Below are positions 30,970 to 40,882 of a stretch of 64,000 nucleotides of DNA, one piece after another. Source of the DNA: Cohaesibacter celericrescens (lineage in GTDB: Bacteria > Pseudomonadota > Alphaproteobacteria > Rhizobiales > Cohaesibacteraceae); assembly GCF_002866925.1 (NCBI RefSeq), contig NZ_PKUQ01000052.1:62001-126000 (forward strand). The letters run 5' to 3'. Below the pieces are notes generated by a model that did no database searches, was not told the origin of the DNA, and saw only the letters and a list, made by a program, of their open reading frames with translations. Position numbers and translations under genes: made by a program. Position 1 is the first letter of the stretch; each line of letters begins with the position of its first letter.

Positions 30970-31602
30970 ATCGTCCTCCCTTGAGAAACAGGCGAACTCC
31001 ATCGCCTGCAAAAAAACACTGACTTGAAACGAGTCTCCCGCCTCGCAACCTCCAAGTTCATTGCCTTAAATTACATATGTATTTTCAATTTTACAAGAGT
31101 ATTGTTTCTGCTTGATCGATTGCAAAACAACCAAAACACGCGTCTTGATACCCATTCCGACTATTGCACTATGATAAAAAGCGACAAGTCGATGGATACA
31201 AGTAGACTATTTGCGTCTTTGGAGTTGGCGTCGCAAACACCACAAAATCACACAATTATTTGATTTTAAATTGGTTTCTGCGGGGCAAAGCCCATGCCAA
31301 TCATTTCATACGCGACACTCTGCTTACTAAAGGTTGAGCGAGATTGCTTCCGCAAGACAACCTCAAAAACAAGACTAAAGAATAATGCTCTCCACCGCAT
31401 AAACACCCCTCGAGATAGAAGCCCTGTCCACAAGGAGAGGGCCGTCTCTGCAGTGGTTGAAGCTTCGGGTTTATCCGCCCCGCCATATGTCCTATTATAG
31501 CCCAGCGCAAAAGCGTCTCTTTGCTTCTTCATCAAAACCGGACATGCCTGCACAGGTCTCAGCAGGGTTTAAAAGTCTCTCCGGTAAATCAGGATCATTT
31601 TT
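30970..31602. promoter_or_regulatory. Upstream region of the rbsB operon; no gene seen
   Basis: About 630 bases between divergent genes. ACAAAATCACACAATTAT at 31242-31259 resembles the motif near tkt/rpiB (ACAAAATCACAATTAT) and may be a regulator site. The rest is AT-rich next to rbsB (31070-31110) and shows no convincing coding sequence. Confidence 0.45.
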
Positions 31603-32994
31603 ATGGGTGCTTTGCGTTTTGGCGATGGCATTTTCGGCTGGGTGGTTGTGGCCGTCATCATACTTCAAGCCCTATTTGAGTGGACCAGCATGGCATGGAT
31701 CCACTGGCCACTTATGGTCAGCGTTGCCCTGATTGTTTTGATGATGGCCATGAATGCAACCAGAGCTGGGAAGATCTTCCTTCTGGTCTGCGCGTCTCTC
31801 ACTGTCGCGTTGCTTTTCACACATGCTGCTTGGAAAGAGGTGCTTTGGGTGGCCGTTGAGAATGTCGGTTTCCTTGCCTCTTTTTTCAGTGCCCTGACTA
31901 TCTTACGCAATGCGGCATCTTCTTCGCAAGCTATGAGCAAGGCAGGAAATTTTCTTGCGGCCCAGCCGCCCGGCAGGCGTTATATTTCGCTGTCATTCGG
32001 CACCCAGATTTTTGCCCTTCTGCTCAATTTCGGTTCGATTCAGTTACTTGGAACCCTCGCACTTTCCAGTGCCGATGCGGAACCAGATGAAGAGGTTCGC
32101 AAAATCCGAACACGCAGAATGCTGTTGGCAATCCAACGGGGATTTGTTTCCGCACTGCCGTGGTCACCAATGTCCTTGTCGACGGCTATGGCAGTAGCGA
32201 CCATTCCCGGCATCAGCTGGAGCATGATAGCACTGCCCGGCCTGGTCAGTTCCGCCATCCTTCTGGGAACAGGCTGGGCGCTGGATACTCTTTTCAAACC
32301 CAGACGACCACAGTCACGCTCCTCACGCTTCAAAACAGAGCTTCGATGGACGGTGCTTTTGCCGCTAGCGGTGTTGCTTTTGGTAATCATGGCGCCGGTG
32401 CTTGCAATTGAATTGCTGATGGACATTCGCATTGTGGGGATTGTGCTCGTGGTTGTCCCGCTGCTTTCCATCGGTTGGTTATGCATCCAATTAAAAAATA
32501 GATCGATGGTTGGACAGCGCCTGATCAAATATATTCACACAGAACTTCCCGCCTTCCGTTCCGACTTGCTTCTGCTCATGAGCGCAGGCTACATCGGCGT
32601 CGTCGGTTCTTCCCTTTTGGTGCCGCTGTTAGAGCAAGCCGGAATCAACCTTTCGATACTGCCACCTTGGCTTTTACTCCTTGCGCTTCTGTGGATCATG
32701 CCGGTGTTTGGTCAGTTGGGGGCCAATCCCATTTTGACGCTGTCACTTGTTGCACCTCTGTTGCCCGATGCAGCGCTGATGGGCATGGCACCCTCTGCTT
32801 TTGCTGTCGCCTTGCTGTGCGGCTGGGCGCTGACCGGACTGACATCCCCCTTCACCGCAACCAACATGTTGATAGGTCGGTTTGGCAGTATTCCAACCAA
32901 CGATGTCGGACGGGTCTGGAACCGCTCCTATTTTCTGATATCTGTTACTTTTCTGTCCATCTGGGCATTAATCTATGCCTACTGGCTGGCTTAA
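31603..32994 (+). CDS. Polytopic membrane protein, possible transporter
   Basis: 463 aa with roughly eleven hydrophobic segments in two halves separated by a charged loop near residues 224-246. I do not recognise the family with confidence. Stretches such as PVFGQLGANPILTLSL and CGWALTGLTSPFTATNMLIG recall ion-coupled organic anion carriers of the IT superfamily. The ATG at 31603 follows AGGATCATTTTT. It is monocistronic, facing a convergent LysR gene and preceded by the divergent rbsB promoter region. Substrate unknown. Confidence 0.7.
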   Translation: MGALRFGDGIFGWVVVAVIILQALFEWTSMAWIHWPLMVSVALIVLMMAMNATRAGKIFLLVCASLTVALLFTHAAWKEVLWVAVENVGFLASFFSALTILRNAASSSQAMSKAGNFLAAQPPGRRYISLSFGTQIFALLLNFGSIQLLGTLALSSADAEPDEEVRKIRTRRMLLAIQRGFVSALPWSPMSLSTAMAVATIPGISWSMIALPGLVSSAILLGTGWALDTLFKPRRPQSRSSRFKTELRWTVLLPLAVLLLVIMAPVLAIELLMDIRIVGIVLVVVPLLSIGWLCIQLKNRSMVGQRLIKYIHTELPAFRSDLLLLMSAGYIGVVGSSLLVPLLEQAGINLSILPPWLLLLALLWIMPVFGQLGANPILTLSLVAPLLPDAALMGMAPSAFAVALLCGWALTGLTSPFTATNMLIGRFGSIPTNDVGRVWNRSYFLISVTFLSIWALIYAYWLA

Positions 32995-33045
32995 ACAACG
33001 CAACCAGTCCGCTACGGGCTCGGCCCTTTCAATGGTCTTGCCGTC

Positions 33046-33951
33046 CTAACACTGAAAGGGCAGGGGATCATTTTTCAATTGTTCTCGCACGATTTGGGCA
33101 AAATCCTGTGCGATGGAAGAACGCGCTTTGTTTGCCGAAAAACAAATGGAAAAAGCAAAGTCAAACTTTGGCCTCAAGGGGCGGATGACAACCCCAATTT
33201 TAGACCATCGGCGTGCGGAAAAGGGTTCCAATATCCCTATTCCTATGCCTTCAGCTACCATGGCATACCCCGTCTCGGCGTGCTGTGTGGTGAGCCACTT
33301 GTGATACATCACCCCTTTGTCTTCGAAGGTTTTGAATATTTTATTCCAATTCAAAGGCCCTTCGCTGGATAAGCCAATGATGGTTTCTCCTTCCAGATCC
33401 TGAGGGGTGATGACCTCTTTGGCCGCCAACCTGTGCCCCTCAGGCAAAGCACATATAAAGACTGCGTTGATCAGCGGCTCCTGAACCACACCGGGCAACT
33501 CCGCAGCGTGGTTAGAAATGGCCACATCGCCGGTGTTCGCTTGCAATTGCCGAAAGATTTCCATGGGGACGCGAACATCCAGCCGCACTTCGGTTTTGGG
33601 GTGGGTCTCATGAAATTTTTTGACGATGCTTGGCAACAAAGAAGCCGACAGGGCAGGAGTTGAAAAAACGTTCAAAAGCCCCATTTGCTCCTGTCTAATG
33701 CGCTCTGCAACATGCTCCAATTGATCAATACCAGCAAAGGTGCGTTCCACTTCCTGATAAAAACGCGATGCTTCTTCGGTTGGCTGCAAGCGACTGCTTT
33801 TTCGATCGAACAGGCGGAACCCCAGATTTTCTTCAAGGTCAGCGATCAGCCGGCTGACCGAGGGTTGGGTAACCGACATCATATGGGCCGCACCAGTGAT
33901 CGTACCGGTGTTCATAGTGGCTCGGAAAGCTTCAATTTGGCGCAGTCTCAT
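33046..33951 (-). CDS. LysR-family transcription regulator
   Basis: 301 aa. N-terminal winged helix (MRLRQIEAFRATMNTGTITG, then TQPSVSRLIADLEENLGFRLF) and a periplasmic-binding-like effector domain (about 90-295). The N-terminus resembles OccR/NocR type regulators of opine and arginine-derivative catabolism. It is divergent from the argE-like gene with a 169-base gap, the usual LysR layout, so it probably controls that gene and the peptide transporter behind it. Confidence 0.92.
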   Translation of the reverse strand: MRLRQIEAFRATMNTGTITGAAHMMSVTQPSVSRLIADLEENLGFRLFDRKSSRLQPTEEASRFYQEVERTFAGIDQLEHVAERIRQEQMGLLNVFSTPALSASLLPSIVKKFHETHPKTEVRLDVRVPMEIFRQLQANTGDVAISNHAAELPGVVQEPLINAVFICALPEGHRLAAKEVITPQDLEGETIIGLSSEGPLNWNKIFKTFEDKGVMYHKWLTTQHAETGYAMVAEGIGIGILEPFSARRWSKIGVVIRPLRPKFDFAFSICFSANKARSSIAQDFAQIVREQLKNDPLPFQC

Positions 33952-34120
33952 GGTTCAATCTCGAATGTTATTGCGACATTGGTTTTTTAGTTGCAATTTC
34001 CATTGTATAGCATTTGCGTATGGATGCCTTAAAAAAATCAATTTGACATTATGGTTGGACTAATTATCCATTGGTATAACAACAAGAGGCAAAAGCCTCA
34101 TTCCAGACAGGGATAATAAT
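33952..34120. promoter_or_regulatory. Divergent promoter region of lysR and the argE-like gene
   Basis: 169 AT-rich bases holding both promoters. LysR-type sites (T-N11-A) cannot be fixed with confidence; TTGACATTATGG near 34043 could be a -35 element for the plus strand. The argE-like start is a GTG with GGGA upstream. Confidence 0.4.
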
Positions 34121-35272
34121 GTGGTTTCCAAAGCAATCGAGATGATCTCGACTTTGGTGTCGTTTGACACCGTCTCATCCAATTCCAATCTTGCGCTCAT
34201 TGAGTATGTGCGCGAATATCTTGCACAACTCGGCGTTGACAGCAGCCTCGTCTATAACGAAGACAAAACCAAAGCGAACCTTTATGCAATCGTCGGCCCC
34301 AAGGTCGAAGGCGGTGTGGTGCTGAGCGGGCATACCGATGTTGTGCCTGTGGCAGGACAACCCTGGGACTCGAACCCTTTTGAAGTGATCGAGAAAGACG
34401 GCCGCTTGTACGGCCGCGGCACTGCGGACATGAAGGGCTTTGACGCTATTGTGCTGTCTCAGGTGCCCGCAATGCTGCAAGCAGATCTCAAGCGCCCGAT
34501 TATCATTGCTCTATCCTATGATGAAGAGACTGGCTGTGTTGGCGCCCCATTCATGATCGATGAGATCGTCAAGCATGTCCCAAAACCCTCAGCGGTGATT
34601 GTTGGCGAGCCAACAAATATGAAGGTTGTATCAGCCCACAAGGGAATCAACGTTTTCAAAACGACAGTCACTGGGCTTGAAGGTCATTCCAGCCAAATAG
34701 ACCAGGGCGTTAGCGCGGTTATGACCGCAGCCAAACTGATCAATTTTTTAGATGGCCAACTTGAGCATTACAGAGCCAACGCCTATCCCGACAGCGGTTT
34801 TGAACCACCCTTCACGACGGTGCATGTGGGCATGGTCGAAGGCGGTACAGCACCCAATATCATTGCCCGTGAATGCTCCTTTTCTTGGGATGTTCGCGAT
34901 ATGCCGTGGGACACACTCAGTGATGTTACTGATCGTTTCGAAGCTTATTGTGAAGAACTGCGGACAAAGATGAAATTGCTAAACCCGCGGTGCAATATCG
35001 AAACCCACGTCATCGCAAGCGCCCCCCCTTTGAAACCGGAAGATGATGGCGAAGCAGAATTGTTATGCCGCTCTATCACAGGTCTCAATGCAACCAGTGT
35101 CGTGCCTTATGGCACTGAAGCTGGTCAGTTTCAGGGTGCCGGTTTTTCAACAATTGTCTGTGGACCCGGCAACATCGAGCAAGCCCATAAGGCAAATGAA
35201 TTTATCGAATTGGCAGAGGTCGAAAAGGCCGTTACCTTTATGGGTAAACTTATCGACCATCTAACAAAATAA
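34121..35272 (+). CDS. argE: M20-family deacylase, acetylornithine deacetylase (ArgE) type
   Basis: 383 aa. Two-zinc M20 amidohydrolase: SGHTDVVPV (about 68-76) holds the first His and Asp, GRGTADMKG (about 91-99) the bridging Asp, and YDEETGCVGA the catalytic Glu; a dimerisation domain lies between about 175 and 285. Hydrolyses an N-acyl amino acid, classically N-acetylornithine. Because it stands beside a peptide transporter and two further peptidases instead of arginine genes, a catabolic role on imported acyl-amino acids is as likely. Start codon is GTG at 34121. Confidence 0.88.
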   Translation: MVSKAIEMISTLVSFDTVSSNSNLALIEYVREYLAQLGVDSSLVYNEDKTKANLYAIVGPKVEGGVVLSGHTDVVPVAGQPWDSNPFEVIEKDGRLYGRGTADMKGFDAIVLSQVPAMLQADLKRPIIIALSYDEETGCVGAPFMIDEIVKHVPKPSAVIVGEPTNMKVVSAHKGINVFKTTVTGLEGHSSQIDQGVSAVMTAAKLINFLDGQLEHYRANAYPDSGFEPPFTTVHVGMVEGGTAPNIIARECSFSWDVRDMPWDTLSDVTDRFEAYCEELRTKMKLLNPRCNIETHVIASAPPLKPEDDGEAELLCRSITGLNATSVVPYGTEAGQFQGAGFSTIVCGPGNIEQAHKANEFIELAEVEKAVTFMGKLIDHLTK

Positions 35273-35390
35273 TAAAAACGATCAGTGCCGGTGGTGCTGA
35301 ATAAAACAAAAAACGATCACTCAGAGAGATGGGGCATCGCCTTCCTTATTTTCGATGGCATGCTCATAAACCCCAAAAAGGGAATAGCAA

Positions 35391-36986
35391 ATGGCTAAAT
35401 TCAAAAATATGCTATTGGTCACCGCAACGTTAAGTGCTTTGGCACTGACGGCTCCGGTACAAGCAGAAACCTTCAAATTTGCCTTTCAGGGCGATGTAAC
35501 GTCACTGGATCCTTACAGCTTGAACGAAACCTTCACTTTGGGTTTTCAGGGCAATATCTATGAAGGATTGGTGTCTTTCGATGAAAATTTGCAGCTGATT
35601 CCAGCTCTTGCTGAATCATGGGAAAACCCCGAGCCAAACAAATGGATTTTCCATTTGCGCAAGGGTGTAAAGTTCCATGACGGGGCGGACTTCAACGCCG
35701 ATGATGTGATTTTCTCTTGGAAACGCGCTCTGAGCAAAGGCTCTGACTTGCGTGGCCGTGCCGGCACGATCAGCGAAATGACAAAAATCGACGATTATAC
35801 CGTCGAAGCCATCACGCCAACGCCTTCCCCTGTCTTGATGCTGGATCTGACACAGCTGTATATGATGGACAAGGAATGGAGCGAAAAGAACGGCACAACC
35901 GAAGCCACCAGTGCCAGCGACACCAATTCCAACAACTATGCAAGCATGCACACAAACGGCACTGGTCCGTTTGTTCTGGCCGAACGTCAACCTGACGTGA
36001 AGACCCATCTGGTGCGCTTTGATGGCTATTGGAAAGATATCAAGTCCAATGTGACAAGTGTAGAATTCACCCCCATCAAACAGGCCGCCACCCGCGTTGC
36101 TGCCTTGGTTTCCGGTGAGTTGGACTTGGTCTTCCCTGTGCCTGTACAAGATTGGCGCCGATTGGAAGAATCCGAAGGTGTTAAGCCGCTGAATGGCCCG
36201 GAAGCCCGGACCATTTTCCTCGGTATGGATCAGTTCCGTGATGAGCTGCGCTATTCGAATGTCAAAGGCAAAAACCCCTTCAAAGACATTCGTGTTCGCA
36301 AAGCCTTTGCCCATGCGATCAATCTGGTTGCCATTCAGAAAAAGGTCATGCGTGGTGCTTCTACGCCTGCCGGTCAACTGATTGCACCGCAGATCAACGG
36401 CTTTAACGCTGAGTTCAACACTCCCTATGCCTATGATCCAGCGCAGTCCAAAGCGCTACTGGCAGAAGCTGGTTATCCAGAAGGGTTTGAAGTGGGCATG
36501 GATTGCCCCAATGACCGCTATGTAAATGATGAGAAAATCTGTCAGGCCGTTGCAAGCATGCTTGCCAAAGTGGGTGTGAAAATTAATCTGAACGCGCAGC
36601 CAAAATCGAAATACTTCGCCAAGGTTCTGGCGACCAACGATTTTGATACCAGCTTTTACCTGCTCGGCTGGACCCCCGGTTCCATTGACGCACACAATGT
36701 TTTTGTGAACCTTCTGCATTCTCAAGACACCGAGGCGCAGTTGGGGATGTTCAATTTGGGCAACTACACCAATGCACGGATTGATGAGCTGGTGACGATG
36801 GTCGGCGGCGAAACCGATCAGGCCAAACGTCAAGCTCTGATTGATGAAGGCTTCAAAATCGCCAAAGACGAAGTTGGCTATCTGCCACTGCATCAGCAGC
36901 CTCTGTCTTGGGGTGTGCGTGATGGGGTGACCGTCGCCCAGCGTGCGGACAATGTGCTCGATCTGCGCAACGTTGTCATGCCTTGA
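35391..36986 (+). CDS. dppA: Peptide/oligopeptide ABC transporter binding protein (DppA family)
   Basis: 531 aa family 5 extracellular solute-binding protein. Signal peptide MAKFKNMLLVTATLSALALT with likely cleavage after VQA (about residue 25). Body motifs: LAESWENPEPNKWIFHLRKG and VKFHDGADFNADDVIFSWKR (start of the cluster-type signature). Periplasmic receptor for peptides or related amides. First gene of the importer; separated from the permease genes by a strong hairpin. Confidence 0.94.
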   Translation: MAKFKNMLLVTATLSALALTAPVQAETFKFAFQGDVTSLDPYSLNETFTLGFQGNIYEGLVSFDENLQLIPALAESWENPEPNKWIFHLRKGVKFHDGADFNADDVIFSWKRALSKGSDLRGRAGTISEMTKIDDYTVEAITPTPSPVLMLDLTQLYMMDKEWSEKNGTTEATSASDTNSNNYASMHTNGTGPFVLAERQPDVKTHLVRFDGYWKDIKSNVTSVEFTPIKQAATRVAALVSGELDLVFPVPVQDWRRLEESEGVKPLNGPEARTIFLGMDQFRDELRYSNVKGKNPFKDIRVRKAFAHAINLVAIQKKVMRGASTPAGQLIAPQINGFNAEFNTPYAYDPAQSKALLAEAGYPEGFEVGMDCPNDRYVNDEKICQAVASMLAKVGVKINLNAQPKSKYFAKVLATNDFDTSFYLLGWTPGSIDAHNVFVNLLHSQDTEAQLGMFNLGNYTNARIDELVTMVGGETDQAKRQALIDEGFKIAKDEVGYLPLHQQPLSWGVRDGVTVAQRADNVLDLRNVVMP

Positions 36987-36998
36987 TCTTTATCGACA

Positions 36999-37029
36999 CA
37001 AGACCCGGCGGTTATGCCGCCGGGTCTTG
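36999..37029 (+). terminator. Strong hairpin after the peptide-binding-protein gene
   Basis: Arms 36999-37011 and 37017-37029 form a perfect 13-bp stem (CAAGACCCGGCGG) with a 5-base loop and no U tract. It probably stabilises the binding-protein mRNA and limits read-through to dppB. Confidence 0.65.
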
Positions 37030-37107
37030 GCGAAAGAATCGAGACTTTGTAAAGGGCCTAACCGCTCTTTCCCTACCTGAATTCTTCGAATTTCGAGGTC
37101 GCATTCT

Positions 37108-38091
37108 GTGTTTTCCTTCATCATAAAAAGACTGCTGCAAAGCATGCTCGTCATGCTGACGGTGGCCTTCGTCGCCTTCAGCTTGTTCAACTATGTGGGT
37201 GATCCGATTAGCAATATGGTTGGTCAGGACACCACATTCGCAGAGCGTGACGCACTGCGTGACCGGTTGGGACTGAATGATCCATTCGTTGTCCAGTTTG
37301 GCCGATTTGTCAGCAAAGCAGCAACCGGTGATTTTGGTATTTCCTATCATCACAAACAGTCCGTGAGTGGTTTGATTGCCGAGCGTATGCCCGCGACTCT
37401 GGAACTCTCTTTAGTCTCCGCTTTTCTATCCCTCATTTTGGGAATTCCTTTGGGTGTTTACACCGCTTTGCATCGAGACAGTCTCGGCTCCAAGCTCGTC
37501 ATGACGCTTTCTTTGATTGGCGTTTCACTGCCAACCTTTCTGATCGGCATTCTAATGATTTTGCTGTTCGGAGTAATCTGGCAGATTTTGCCGACCTTCG
37601 GGCGAGGAGAGGTGGTAACCCTTGGTTGGTGGAACACAGGATTGTTAACGACCTCTGGCCTGAAGGCCATCATCATGCCTGCCATCACGTTAGCACTGTT
37701 CCAAATGACGCTGATCATGCGTTTGGTACGCGCCGAAATGCTGGAAGTATTGCGGACAGATTTTATCAAATTTGCCAAAGCACGCGGATTGCCCACTAGG
37801 ATCATCCACTTTCGGCATGCGCTGAAAAATACATTGGTACCGGTGATCACAATTACCGGATTGCAGATCGGTTCTATCATTGCATTTGCGATTATTACCG
37901 AGAGTGTTTTCCAATGGCCAGGCATGGGTTTGCTCTTCATTCAAGCGATTTCGGAAGTCGATATTCCGATTATGGCTGCCTATCTGGTGATGATTGCCTT
38001 GTTCTTTGTGGTGATCAATCTGACCGTAGATATCCTCTATTTCTTTGTTGATCCAAGATTGCGGGTCGACAGGGAATCGACAGGCCGATGA
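37108..38091 (+). CDS. dppB: Peptide ABC transporter permease (DppB family)
   Basis: 327 aa with six hydrophobic helices. Typical DppB features: an N-terminal helix at residues 5-27, LRDRLGLNDPFVVQFGRFV, and the EAA-like loop DFIKFAKARGLPTRIIHFRHA that contacts the ATPase. Inner-membrane channel half with DppC. Confidence 0.94.
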   Translation: MFSFIIKRLLQSMLVMLTVAFVAFSLFNYVGDPISNMVGQDTTFAERDALRDRLGLNDPFVVQFGRFVSKAATGDFGISYHHKQSVSGLIAERMPATLELSLVSAFLSLILGIPLGVYTALHRDSLGSKLVMTLSLIGVSLPTFLIGILMILLFGVIWQILPTFGRGEVVTLGWWNTGLLTTSGLKAIIMPAITLALFQMTLIMRLVRAEMLEVLRTDFIKFAKARGLPTRIIHFRHALKNTLVPVITITGLQIGSIIAFAIITESVFQWPGMGLLFIQAISEVDIPIMAAYLVMIALFFVVINLTVDILYFFVDPRLRVDRESTGR

Positions 38092-38102
38092 AAGGTGAAT
38101 CA

Positions 38103-39044
38103 ATGGCAAATCAAGATTCTGCTACGGCGACCAACGCTATTTATCGCTTTTTCGATGGGGATCTCTGGTATAGTTTTTCCCGTTCTCCCATCGTTGTGCT
38201 ATCGGCATTGATGACATTGCTGATCATTCTATCAGCCACATTTGCGCCCTGGATTGCACCCCATAATCCGTTTGATCTCGCCGCCATCGACATCATGGAT
38301 TCCAATCTACCTCCTGCTTGGAATGAATTTGAGGGCGACATCCGGTTTTTGCTGGGCACCGATGATCAAGGCAGGGATATCCTCTCGACCATCATGTATG
38401 GCGCACGCATTTCGCTCTTGGTCGGTTTTGCTTCTGTTGCCTTTTCCGTCGTCCTGGGCGTAGGACTGGGGCTGGTCAGTGGCTATGTTGGCGGTCGCAC
38501 GGATGCCTTCATCATGCGTATTGCCGATGTGCAGCTTTCCTTTCCTGCCATCCTGATTGCGCTTTTGATTGATGGTGTCGCGCGCGGTATTTTCCCGCGT
38601 GAACTGCACGACGAATTGGCCGTTTATGTTTTGATTTTTGCAATCGGCATTTCTGGCTGGGTGCAATATGCCCGCACGGTGCGCGGGGCAGCAATGGTGG
38701 AAAAAAACAAGGAATATGTTCAGGCCGCCCGTGTCATCGGCATTCGGCCCGTTACAATCCTCGTCCGTCATATCCTGCCCAACGTCACGGGTCCGGTGCT
38801 GGTGATCGGAACGATCCATCTGGCGCTAGCAATTATCACCGAAGCAACATTGAGCTTTCTTGGTGTCGGGGTTCCCCCAACCACACCTTCGCTTGGCACC
38901 CTGATCCGCATCGGTAATGATTATCTTTTCTCGGGTGAATGGTGGATTACGATTTTCCCCGGTCTCGCACTTATTCTGCTGGTTCTGTCCGTCAATCTGT
39001 TGGGCGACTGGTTGCGTGACGCTTTGAACCCCAAACTACGATGA
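38103..39044 (+). CDS. dppC: Peptide ABC transporter permease (DppC family)
   Basis: 313 aa from the ATG at 38103 (AAAGGTGAATCA upstream); an ATG at 38088 overlapping dppB is less likely. Features of DppC: LLGTDDQGRDILSTIMYGAR, five to six membrane helices and the loop EYVQAARVIGIRPVTILVRH. Pairs with DppB. Confidence 0.94.
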   Translation: MANQDSATATNAIYRFFDGDLWYSFSRSPIVVLSALMTLLIILSATFAPWIAPHNPFDLAAIDIMDSNLPPAWNEFEGDIRFLLGTDDQGRDILSTIMYGARISLLVGFASVAFSVVLGVGLGLVSGYVGGRTDAFIMRIADVQLSFPAILIALLIDGVARGIFPRELHDELAVYVLIFAIGISGWVQYARTVRGAAMVEKNKEYVQAARVIGIRPVTILVRHILPNVTGPVLVIGTIHLALAIITEATLSFLGVGVPPTTPSLGTLIRIGNDYLFSGEWWITIFPGLALILLVLSVNLLGDWLRDALNPKLR

Positions 39045-39059
39045 TCTGAGGACAATCAA

Positions 39060-40769
39060 ATGACCCTTTTGGAAGTCAAAGATCTTCGGATCGAATTTCC
39101 CAGTCGACGCGGCACCATGGTTGCCGTGGACAAAGTGTCTCTCACCGTCAATCCCGGCGAAGTTCTGGGTGTGGTGGGGGAATCCGGTGCTGGCAAATCC
39201 ACCATTGGCAATGCCGTTGTTGGTTTGCTGGAGCCACCCGGCCGAATGGCTAACGGTGAAGTATATCTCGAGGGCAAGCGGATTGATAATCTGCCCGAAC
39301 ACGAGATGCGCAAATTGCGTGGCCGCAGGATCGGCATGATCTTTCAAGATCCCCTGACCTCGCTAGACCCCTTGCAAACAATCGAAAAGCAGCTGGTTGA
39401 AACCATCGACTTGCATTTGCAACTTGGCGAGGCAGGTTCTAAAAAACGCGCCATTGACATGTTGCGGCAGGTTGGCATCCCCGATCCGGAAATGCGGGTT
39501 AAACAATATCCGCATCAATTCTCCGGTGGTATGCGCCAGCGGGTGGTCATCGCATTGGCCCTGTGTGCTGAACCCGATGTTATCATCGCCGATGAACCGA
39601 CCACAGCGCTGGATGTGTCAATTCAGGCTCAGATTCTGGAACTGATCAAGAAACTCTGTGTAGAGAAAAATGTCGGCATGCTTATCATCACCCATGATAT
39701 GGGCGTGATTGCCGACGTGACCGATCGGGTGGCAGTGATGTATCGTGGCAATATGGTAGAAGAGGGCCCCACCGCCAAAATTCTAGGCAACCCGGATCAC
39801 CCCTATACCCAAAGCCTGATTAGTGCCGTTCCGCGTCCGGATAAGCGGCTGGATCGTTTTCCTCTGGTTGAATATATCGAGGAAGCGCATGAGCCCAAAA
39901 AGGAACTGGATATTGCCACTCACTGGTTGGGGCAGGCACGTGATTTTGGTGACGCTCATAAAGGGCCGTTGATCAAGATTGAAAATCTGCAAATGCGCTT
40001 CCTTTCCAAAAATTCCATCTTCCCCAGTCGGCGTGTCTATCTCGACGCCGTGAAGGATGTCAGTTTGGAAATTCAACCCGGCGAGATCTTTGGTCTGGTT
40101 GGCGAAAGTGGCAGCGGAAAATCGACAATCGCGCGGCTGATTTCCGGCCTCTACCATCCGGCAGGAGGTCAGATTTCCTTTGCAGGGACGGATCTGGTTG
40201 GGATCAAGTCAGAAAAGCAAATGGACCATTTCAGACGCCAGATGCAAATGATTTTCCAAGATCCCTTTTCCTCTCTTAACCCGCGTATGCGGGTACTGGA
40301 TATTGTTGCAGAGCCAATCCGCTTTCACGGTCTTGCCAGTTCCAAGCAAGAAGGCAATAGAATTGTCCGCGATCTTCTCGATCACGTGGGATTGGGCGAA
40401 GCGGCAGCGTTGAAATATCCGCATGAGTTTTCTGGTGGACAGCGTCAGCGTATTTCCATTGCGCGGGCACTTGCCACGCGCCCTCGCTTTTTGATTTGCG
40501 ATGAACCGACCTCTGCATTGGATGTATCCATTCAAGCCCAGATTCTCAACCTGCTCAAAGATCTACAGGCAGAACTGGGACTGACCATGTTATTCATCAG
40601 TCACGATTTGCCTGTGATCCGGCAAATGTGTGATCGGGTGGGCGTGATGCGCCATGGCCAGTTGTGCGAAGTCGGAGAGACTGAGCAGATCTTCAATGAT
40701 CCAAAGCATGACTACACCAAACATTTGCTGGAACTGATGCCCAAATTCAGCAATGTAGCCGTTGCCTAA
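39060..40769 (+). CDS. dppDF: Fused peptide ABC transporter ATPase (DppD-DppF)
   Basis: 569 aa carrying two complete nucleotide-binding domains. First: Walker A GESGAGKST (about 41-49), signature FSGGMRQR, Walker B VIIADEPTTALD. Second: Walker A GESGSGKST (about 350-358), signature FSGGQRQR, Walker B LICDEPTSALD. Peptide importers usually use two separate ATPases; the fused form is common in Alphaproteobacteria. The linker (about 265-310) holds the DppD-type C-terminal extension but lacks an obvious cysteine cluster. Confidence 0.95.
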   Translation: MTLLEVKDLRIEFPSRRGTMVAVDKVSLTVNPGEVLGVVGESGAGKSTIGNAVVGLLEPPGRMANGEVYLEGKRIDNLPEHEMRKLRGRRIGMIFQDPLTSLDPLQTIEKQLVETIDLHLQLGEAGSKKRAIDMLRQVGIPDPEMRVKQYPHQFSGGMRQRVVIALALCAEPDVIIADEPTTALDVSIQAQILELIKKLCVEKNVGMLIITHDMGVIADVTDRVAVMYRGNMVEEGPTAKILGNPDHPYTQSLISAVPRPDKRLDRFPLVEYIEEAHEPKKELDIATHWLGQARDFGDAHKGPLIKIENLQMRFLSKNSIFPSRRVYLDAVKDVSLEIQPGEIFGLVGESGSGKSTIARLISGLYHPAGGQISFAGTDLVGIKSEKQMDHFRRQMQMIFQDPFSSLNPRMRVLDIVAEPIRFHGLASSKQEGNRIVRDLLDHVGLGEAAALKYPHEFSGGQRQRISIARALATRPRFLICDEPTSALDVSIQAQILNLLKDLQAELGLTMLFISHDLPVIRQMCDRVGVMRHGQLCEVGETEQIFNDPKHDYTKHLLELMPKFSNVAVA

Positions 40770-40788
40770 CACTACGCCTAAAATCAGA

Positions 40789-40825
40789 CATCAGGGCATC
40801 TCAAACGGGCATGCCCTGATGCTTT
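40789..40825 (+). terminator. Rho-independent terminator after the peptide transporter genes
   Basis: Arms 40789-40799 (CATCAGGGCAT) and 40811-40821 form a perfect 11-bp stem with an 11-base loop, followed by CTTTT. It separates the importer genes from the M14 peptidase gene. Confidence 0.7.
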
Positions 40826-40882
40826 TAAAAGACGGCCCCTCGTCTTTGGTTTTGATAATGATGACAGGCCTTCCCTGTTTTG

